In this document: piece by piece, positions 36,084 through 40,771 of the stretch
Layout: each line of letters begins with the position of its first letter
How positions within the stretch are numbered: the first letter of the stretch is position 1
Assembly: GCA_031292675.1 (NCBI GenBank)
Contig: JARLGQ010000185.1
Span: forward strand, 1 to 40,771
Reading direction: 5' to 3'
Origin: Acidimicrobiales bacterium
Lineage (GTDB): Bacteria; Actinomycetota; Acidimicrobiia; Acidimicrobiales; UBA8190
DNA: 40,771 bases
Program-made: the position numbers and the translations under genes
The notes under the pieces: model-generated
What the model was told of the DNA's origin: nothing
Database searches by the model: none
The model's input: the letters and a program-made list of their open reading frames with translations, nothing else

Positions 36084-36575
36084 ATGATCCGCCTGATTGC
36101 TGCCATGGACACGAACAGGGGTATCGCCACCGACAAGGGCATTCCTTGGAAGTTGCCCGGCGATGCTGCCTACTTCGAAAGCCAGACCACGACCGGACTC
36201 ATAGTCATGGGCTGGGCCACGTACAGCGAGTTCTCAGCCCCACTGCACGATCGGGACAATTACGTGCTGACCCGCGAGCAGAGTCGCCTAAGGTCCGGCT
36301 TTGAATCAATCGCCACTTTGACTGAGCTGATGAAGAGCCACCCCAACAAGGATGTGTGGGTCATCGGAGGGGCCTTCGTATTTGCAGAAACAATCGACCG
36401 AGCCGACGAGCTCTTCATCACTCAGGTTCTCGAGGATTTTCATTGCACAAAGTTCTTCCCCGACTATCGCAGCGGATTCACCAGGTTCGAACAAGGCAAG
36501 GACCAGGAGGAGAGCGGCGTTCGATACCGATTCGAGAGATGGCGCCGGAGCATCGAACCCCGGATCGGACTCTGA
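36084..36575 (+). CDS. dihydrofolate reductase
   Basis: 163-residue dihydrofolate reductase, which makes tetrahydrofolate with NADPH. It begins MIRLIAAMDTNRGIATDKGI with the strand and loop of DHFR. PWKLPGDAAYF gives the catalytic Asp, GLIVMGWATYSEF corresponds to the usual MGRxTW segment, and DVWVIGGAFVFAETI is the NADPH-binding GG motif with FVF in place of the more usual QIY. It may be an additional, accessory-region copy rather than the housekeeping enzyme, since no thyA is nearby; trimethoprim insensitivity cannot be told. GC content looks lower than the window average. Confidence 0.85.
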   Translation: MIRLIAAMDTNRGIATDKGIPWKLPGDAAYFESQTTTGLIVMGWATYSEFSAPLHDRDNYVLTREQSRLRSGFESIATLTELMKSHPNKDVWVIGGAFVFAETIDRADELFITQVLEDFHCTKFFPDYRSGFTRFEQGKDQEESGVRYRFERWRRSIEPRIGL

Positions 36576-36880
36576 CGTAACGAGAGCGTGCCCAACCTCC
36601 ACCCGCCCCATATCCACCCCTCCCCTCGTGCCCGTGTGGCCCGCCCGCTCGGCCACGTCGCGCCGCGAAGGTGTCGCATTGCCGTCGGCCGCCACGTCGG
36701 GCTCATGGACCGGCAACCGGAGGTCCAGCCAAGAGAGCGCCTCACCCATGCCATTTGAACGGGAATTGACAGCAATAGGATTGCGGCCGCGCCATACCGG
36801 GTGGGTCGGGGTTCCTCTCAGGTCCTACCGGGGGTGATGTATCCGGCTCAGGCCACAGACATTTCCGAACACTGGTACAG
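36576..36880. other. intergenic region downstream of DHFR
   Basis: 305 bp between the plus-strand DHFR stop and the minus-strand MBL gene stop (convergent). I see no gene. I found no strong hairpin terminator in the part I examined. Confidence 0.3.
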
Positions 36881-37534
36881 CTAGCCATCCTTCTTTGCGA
36901 TGACTGTCCGCGAGGAGTGCCAGAGCGTGCGGAGGTTTCCCCAGTCGGGATACCGTTCGACCATTCGGGCGATGATGCCAGCTGCCGTGGTCTCCTCAGT
37001 CACGATCCGGGAGAAGTCGCGCAGGTACTGCTGGGATTCTCCGATGATCTTCGGATCGTTGTCGTTCTCGACTTTCTTGTGCCCGGCGACAACGAAGGTG
37101 GGATTGAGGGCAGCAACCGCGTCCAGGTTGGCGATCCACTGCTGCCGTTCGGCTTCACCGCATTCCGCCGTCATCATGTGCACTTCGTTGTAGGCCAGAT
37201 CCCCGGTGATGACGGCGGCCAGCGACGGAACGTGGAGCACAGTCGATTCGGCGGTATCCGCCTGACCGATCTTGATGACCCGGATCTTGTTGCCTTCCAG
37301 GTCAATCGTGTCGGTCGTCAGAAGCTGCGGCAAGACCTTGTCGGCTCCGGTAGGAACTTCGCCGGGGAAGATCCCCTCCCAATACCCGGCCATGCCCGCT
37401 CCCGCCTCGAACTCCACTCGGGCGAGAACCTCAGGCGTCGCCAGACCCGTAGCGTCGAAGATCTCGCCGTCGTAGTCGCCCGTGTGGGCCGGGTAACCGT
37501 GGGGATTGGCGACGTCAAGGAGCGCCTCGACCAT
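36881..37534 (-). pseudogene. N-terminally truncated MBL-fold metallo-hydrolase
   Basis: 217 residues from the ATG at 37534. The C-terminal part resembles MBL-fold hydrolases: DTIDLEGNKIRVIKIGQADT, then HVPSLAAVITGDLAYNEVHM with the GD metal Asp, AECGEAERQQWIANLDAV and TFVVAGHKKVEND with the last His. The N-terminal third, which would carry the HxHxDH zinc motif, is missing: before GLATPEVLARV the sequence (MVEALLDVANPHG) is unrelated. The frame is open a further 144 nt upstream, also without similarity. Probably an inactive relic of a roughly 290-residue enzyme, cut by a deletion or insertion near 37460. Confidence 0.65.
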
Positions 37535-38231
37535 CTGGAGCGTACCTTCGGCACGTGAGCTAGGGCCTTGCACGCGCCACCTTGCGGCGTCTGAGCGGGT
37601 CGAGATCGAGGTTCTCAGCCTGCTGGGATGACACGGCGAAGACATCCACCTCCGGGCGTCAACGAGCACCAAGGCCAAGAGGACCTCGTCACTCGTCGAT
37701 TAGCACAGTCAGCGGCGTTTGGCACCGACATCGCCTTCAAACTCCGAGACACCATCCGGATCGACACGATCCCCGCCGGAGGACCCTCGTCGGCAGTCTC
37801 GGCCAGCGCAGGCGACGGGCGCAAAGACTCGTAATGGACCCAGTCGGCCCTTGAGCAGTCAACGGGACCCTCCCCCATCGCTGTCGGGCGCTCCCGAGCC
37901 CGCACAGAACGTCACCCACGTGGACGTCGTGGGGAAGATCAACGGGATCGGCGTATAACGGTCGACGACTCGCCTCCTGCCTCAATCGACCCGACGTGAC
38001 CTCATCAACATTGACGAAGGGACGGCCCCAACTTGGGTCATTGGCATCCAAAGCGCGCCGGCATGACAGTTGGACTGATCAAGGCTGGCTCCCGAGAGGC
38101 AAAGGGAGCAATAAGTCTGATTCTCGGACCAAGTGTAAGGTCAAGGAAGGAAGATTTGACTCCCAGTCAGTTCCTGACCAGTGCAACACGTTGGTCGCTC
38201 GTAGCCAGCGACCATAGGGTGGGGGAGCATC
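37535..38231. other. 697-bp region without a recognised gene
   Basis: Between the truncated MBL gene and the DUF2510 gene. Short frames on both strands have no ribosome sites or family-like composition. It may hold the lost 5' part of the MBL gene in degraded form, but I found no HxHxDH motif in any frame I looked at. The start of the DUF2510 gene is preceded by GGGTGGGGGAG. Confidence 0.3.
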
Positions 38232-39578
38232 ATGAGGTTGGACGGCTGGCATCCAGACCCTTTTGGGATTCACGAAGAGCGCTTCCTCAAAGATGGTGAG
38301 GCGACGCCGCTAGTTCGAGACAGTGGCATCGGTTCATACTCAGAACCACCCGGTGCTCTGAATGTCGTCCTGTCATCCCCACCGGCTCCACCCCCACCGC
38401 CACCGGATACCCCGGCGCCAGCGATCTTGATTGGACCATCCTCACCACCGCCACCAGCTACCCCATCTCCGGCGAGCGCGGTGGAAAAGAATGGCTGGCA
38501 TCCAGACCCTTTTGGGATTCACGAAGAGCGCTTCCTCAAAGATGGTGAGGCGTCGCCGCTAGTTCGAGACAGTGGCATCGGTTCATACTCAGAACCACCC
38601 GGTGCTCTGAATGTCGTCCTGTCACCCCCAGCAGCGACCCCACCGCCACCGGCTCCACCCCCACCGGCTACCCCGGCGCCAGGGATCGTGCTTGGATCGT
38701 CCTCACCACCGCCAACGGCATCGACGGACGGATCTGGGAGCGATCTTTCTGAACAGTGCCATCATTGTAATGCCGCCCTTCGTCCCGGAACGAAGACTTG
38801 TGAGAACTGCGGTGCTCAGCCGGGCTCCGAAACTGGTTGGTTTCAGGATCCGGCTGGTCGATGGGAAGCTCGATACTTCGATAACGGACAGATGACTAAT
38901 CAGGTGCGGGTGGTGGGGAGCACGTACCTAGAGTCGAAGCTCAATTTCGCGGACATCGAAGAGAGTCGCATCGAAGCCATCTTGATCAATGGTGAACGAC
39001 TGCTGCATGAGGCGTGGGTCTACAACGATAAACGTGGCATCTTGGCCTTGACGTCATATCGTGCCCTCAAATACCACACTGGAAGGGGTGACCGGTCGAC
39101 CAGACGGGGGGCTGGTTCGCTCAAACTCCACTGGGAGCTTGTATGGAATCCCCTGTACCTGGAGGTGCTTCGAAAGAGTGAAGAAACGGGTCAAGGAGGT
39201 GCCCCGGATCATCGTCGCACAGGAGTGAAGGTTCTTGCCGGCTATGAATCAGGAGTTTTCAAGAGGGTAGGGAGGAGTGATCCAGAACTTGTCGGTTCCA
39301 AGACGATCACGCTCTGGCGAAGAGTGGAGATGAATAAGGACCAAGTACCAACTGAGACACCCGGTGCCGGAGAGGGACCCTTGCGCTCCGCCATCCGCCT
39401 CAATCAGCGACTGGGTAAAGCGTTCAGACGGCACAATCAGGTTGCGACTGAAACGGGCAACCAGGCTGGATCGGTACCCTCAAGAGTTGAGGACAAAGTA
39501 TTAGAACTACAGCTGGTGGGCCGGACTCCCGCCCTCTTGCGAATCGATGAGTTGTTGAAAGCAGCAGCGGCGAAGTGA
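38232..39578 (+). CDS. DUF2510 protein with tandem units, zinc ribbon and a C-terminal PH-like domain
   Basis: 448 residues. Two near-identical units (residues about 1-83 and 84-166) each hold a DUF2510-type element GWHPDPFGIHEERFLKDGE plus LVRDSGIGSYSEPPGALNVV and a Pro/Ser spacer. A zinc ribbon follows (CHHCNAALRPGTKTCENCG), then a third, more typical DUF2510 (GWFQDPAGRWEARYFDNGQM), then a PH-like region (RLLHEAWVYNDKRGILALTS, YRALKYHTGRGD). No membrane helix is visible, so it is probably cytoplasmic or envelope-associated through partners. The ATG at 38232 has GGGGGAG before it. Function unknown. Confidence 0.72.
   Translation: MRLDGWHPDPFGIHEERFLKDGEATPLVRDSGIGSYSEPPGALNVVLSSPPAPPPPPPDTPAPAILIGPSSPPPPATPSPASAVEKNGWHPDPFGIHEERFLKDGEASPLVRDSGIGSYSEPPGALNVVLSPPAATPPPPAPPPPATPAPGIVLGSSSPPPTASTDGSGSDLSEQCHHCNAALRPGTKTCENCGAQPGSETGWFQDPAGRWEARYFDNGQMTNQVRVVGSTYLESKLNFADIEESRIEAILINGERLLHEAWVYNDKRGILALTSYRALKYHTGRGDRSTRRGAGSLKLHWELVWNPLYLEVLRKSEETGQGGAPDHRRTGVKVLAGYESGVFKRVGRSDPELVGSKTITLWRRVEMNKDQVPTETPGAGEGPLRSAIRLNQRLGKAFRRHNQVATETGNQAGSVPSRVEDKVLELQLVGRTPALLRIDELLKAAAAK
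38244..38375 (+). repeat. direct repeat copy 1 (DUF2510 unit)
   Basis: 132 bp, matching 38493-38624 with a single visible mismatch (GACG in copy 1, GTCG in copy 2, near 38313). The two are 249 bp (83 codons) apart, so the reading frame is kept. The following proline-rich spacers are also related (CTCACCACCGCCA in both), so the duplicated unit was probably about 249 bp. Confidence 0.9.
38493..38624 (+). repeat. direct repeat copy 2 (DUF2510 unit)
   Basis: Second copy of the 132-bp unit of 38244-38375, in frame within the same gene. Near-identity at synonymous sites means a recent duplication or gene conversion, not selection on the protein alone. Confidence 0.9.
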
Positions 39579-39917
39579 TTCGACCCGGGAAGCCTGGAGA
39601 GGCTCTAGGAAACCCGGGCCGTGTCATAGGGTTCTGACCAGGCCCTCGACGCCGTGTTCTTGGACTGTGCGCGGCCCATTGCCGTGGCTTGTGCGTCGAG
39701 GCTGCTCTCTCCCCAACACTTCGAGTGGGCGCTAGTGGAGTCGAACATCGACCACCCGCCCGCGGTTTGCCGGGGGAAACGCTCGGGTCGGATGACCCTG
39801 ACACGCAAAGATAAGGGTCAACGGCCCACCCCCGAAAAACACCCAACAACCCCACCGAAAAACACCAAGATGTGGTGTGTGGTGCAAATGTGGTGCGCCT
39901 CGCTCTCAAACGCGCCA

Positions 39918-39941
39918 CGAGAGGCCCATTTCGGCCTCTCG
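39918..39941 (-). terminator. 9-bp hairpin downstream of the tRNA-Gly half
   Basis: Perfect inverted repeat CGAGAGGCC / GGCCTCTCG with a 6-nt loop. On the minus strand it lies 24 bp past the tRNA-like 3' end and is followed by a weak T-rich stretch, like the terminator of a tRNA gene. It supports the idea that 39966-40010 is the displaced end of a real tRNA-Gly gene. Confidence 0.5.
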
Positions 39942-39965
39942 CACCGTCCACTACCTGGACTTTCT

Positions 39966-40010
39966 TGGAGCGGACGACGGGATTCGAACCCGCGATCCTC
40001 ACCTTGGCAA
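39966..40010 (-). repeat. 3' half of tRNA-Gly(GCC) with CCA (site B), candidate attachment scar
   Basis: Minus-strand sequence begins TTGCCAAGGTGAGGATCG and ends CGTCGTCCGCTCCA. It has the GCC anticodon loop, a fully paired T-arm (GCGGG/TTCGAAT/CCCGT, one G-T), the 3' acceptor strand CGTCCGC and CCA. The 5' half (acceptor, D arm and anticodon 5' strand) is absent: the sequence to the right does not pair. Integrases often use the 3' half of tRNA genes, leaving such a fragment at the far end of an element. By that geometry the element would lie to the right of 40010, where the toxin-antitoxin genes are. Confidence 0.65.
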
Positions 40011-40171
40011 CAAAAAGGGGCCCAACTCCCCCGCCTGCATCTTTGCAATACACGCAGCGTCAATCGGCAATTTCGGTTGACCACAATGAACCGCGAGTGA
40101 CCGAAATTGTCAATGGCGCGTGCGTCTGATGTGGAGCGTGAACCCGGGAATCCCGTACCACGTGCACCACA

Positions 40172-40681
40172 TCACAACCCGAGGTTGCGCTCTACCGAAC
40201 TCATCTTGATGGCCAACCTCAACGGAAACTGCGCTACGGATGTGACGCGTATGAACCCGAAGTGCTCGTAAAACGAGGCCGCTCGTTCGTCCAGCGCGTC
40301 GACCACAATCGCGCGGGCCGCCGCGAGCGAATTCGCTGTGAACGCACGGGTGAGGGCGTCCCATAGGAGTTCTCCCCCTATGCCTCTCCCCTGTGCTTTC
40401 CGGTCCACGGCAAGGCGAGCGACCAGCACGACGGGGACCACTCGCGGGCCACCCCGCGCGACGGACAACGGGAGCTCTTCTTCCTCAACCTGCCCCATGG
40501 CCAAGCTGTAGTAGCCGATCACCCGTTGGTCGCCCTCGTGGAGGACGAAGGTTCGGGCGGTGTTCATTCGATCTGCATGTGCCGCGTGATCTCGAAGCCA
40601 TTTGTCCAGGGACGCTTGGCCACTATCAAATTGACTGAGATCGTGGACCTCGGAGAGGCGCTCCGAGACCCATAGGGTCAT
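40172..40681 (-). CDS. GNAT acetyltransferase, TacT/AtaT-like toxin
   Basis: 169-residue GNAT-family N-acetyltransferase. The N-terminal FDSGQASLDKWLRDHAAHAD, the middle VIGYYSLAMGQVE, the acetyl-CoA loop RLAVDRKAQGRGIGGELL (Q-x-x-G-x-G) and the end AASFYEHFGFI are marks of the GNAT toxins (TacT, AtaT) that acetylate aminoacyl-tRNA and stop translation. The ATG at 40681 overlaps the stop of the preceding gene by ATGA; that gene's C-terminus looks like the DUF1778/RHH antitoxin usually coded just before such toxins. The toxin role is inferred from family and context. Confidence 0.82.
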   Translation of the reverse strand: MTLWVSERLSEVHDLSQFDSGQASLDKWLRDHAAHADRMNTARTFVLHEGDQRVIGYYSLAMGQVEEEELPLSVARGGPRVVPVVLVARLAVDRKAQGRGIGGELLWDALTRAFTANSLAAARAIVVDALDERAASFYEHFGFIRVTSVAQFPLRLAIKMSSVERNLGL

Positions 40682-40771
40682 CGTTGTACAATTCGTCGTT
40701 CTCGCCGCGCCAGCCGGGCCAGTGCGGGAATCTCCTCGGCAGGGGTGTCCAACCAGCGGTAGAAGGACTCA
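40678..40771 (-). CDS. DUF1778-type antitoxin, C-terminal part (partial)
   Basis: Only the last 30 codons are in the window; the gene continues off the right edge. The visible end reads SFYRWLDTPAEEIPALARLA and then a basic tail, resembling the C-terminal neutralising segment of DUF1778 (TacA-like) antitoxins. Its stop overlaps the GNAT start by ATGA, the usual order and coupling of antitoxin then toxin. The DNA-binding ribbon-helix-helix domain would lie outside the window. Confidence 0.6.
   Translation of the reverse strand, partial: ESFYRWLDTPAEEIPALARLARRERRIVQR

Larger units (their letters stand above)
39579..40171. other. 593-bp non-coding region with a tRNA-Gly half and a hairpin
   Basis: Between the DUF2510 gene and the GNAT gene. 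It contains GC hairpins just after the stop (CCCGGG repeated at about 39586 and 39614, with GCCTGGAGAGGC inside), a related pair of CCGAAAAACACC segments near 39835-39870, the hairpin at 39918-39941 and the tRNA-Gly half copy at 39966-40010. No gene is seen; frames reading through the tRNA part give spurious peptides such as GRRDSNPR and TTGFEPAI. Confidence 0.5.

Noticed and set aside
39654-40129. Plus-strand frames giving GRRDSNPR and TTGFEPAI peptides
   Set aside because: These are well-known spurious translations of tRNA 3' ends and not proteins; the DNA is a tRNA-Gly half copy.

Overview
The window is a GC-rich, densely packed bacterial chromosome segment. Everything suggests a high-GC actinobacterium, perhaps of the Acidimicrobiia type. 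The pointers are an A/V-type ATPase operon typical of actinobacteria, DUF2510 envelope proteins, a YceI/HypC/SIS hydrogenase-maturation operon of the kind that accompanies high-affinity group 1h [NiFe] hydrogenases, GTG starts and ATGA/GTGA gene overlaps. The lineage is an inference; no rRNA or complete tRNA gene is present.

Layout. (1) 1-3315, minus strand: part of a V/A-type ATPase operon (stalk subunit, C, I, K, then the start of F). (2) 3.5-13.8 kb: stress and metabolism genes: a universal stress protein, a DHA2-family drug exporter with an odd C-terminal tail, an erythromycin-esterase-like protein divergent from a phosphoribosyltransferase/hydrolase fusion, nicotinate phosphoribosyltransferase, PEP synthase and a small partner ORF. 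(3) 13.9-18.5 kb: three exported proteins: a phosphoesterase, a HEYAE-motif protein with an Ig-like tail, and a GH30-type glycosidase. (4) 18.7-19.9 kb: a Kef-type cation/proton antiporter split by a one-base frameshift. (5) 19.9-27.1 kb, minus strand: a tightly coupled hydrogenase maturation operon, yceI-hypA(broken)-hypC-orf54-hypD-hypF-SIS/hypC fusion-SIS-hypE. No hydrogenase structural gene or hypB lies inside the window. (6) 27.3-33.2 kb: a nitrobindin-like beta-barrel protein, a DUF2510 membrane protein, an exported protein, small stress/lipid-type proteins and a secreted TIM-barrel glycosidase. (7) 33.3-40.8 kb: a patchier, apparently less GC-rich stretch with OsmC, a 52-codon gene coupled to a class II aldolase, a cyclase remnant, a UBP zinc finger, DHFR, a truncated MBL-fold gene, a DUF2510 protein with an internal tandem duplication, and a GNAT toxin-antitoxin pair at the edge. 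Two 3'-halves of tRNA-Gly(GCC), same orientation, sit at about 33.4 and 40.0 kb.

How the genes work together. The hyp operon would build the NiFe(CN)2CO cofactor: HypF and HypE make the thiocyanate ligand, HypC and HypD carry the iron fragment, and HypA would bring nickel. The broken hypA is therefore the most consequential oddity if it is not an assembly error. The most unusual features are the hypA lesion, the unrecognised 54-codon gene inside the hyp operon, the SIS-HypC fusion beside a second SIS protein, the tRNA-Gly half copies that may mark mobile-element boundaries, and the recent 249-bp duplication in the DUF2510 gene. I did not find a clearly novel multi-gene defence or biosynthetic system.
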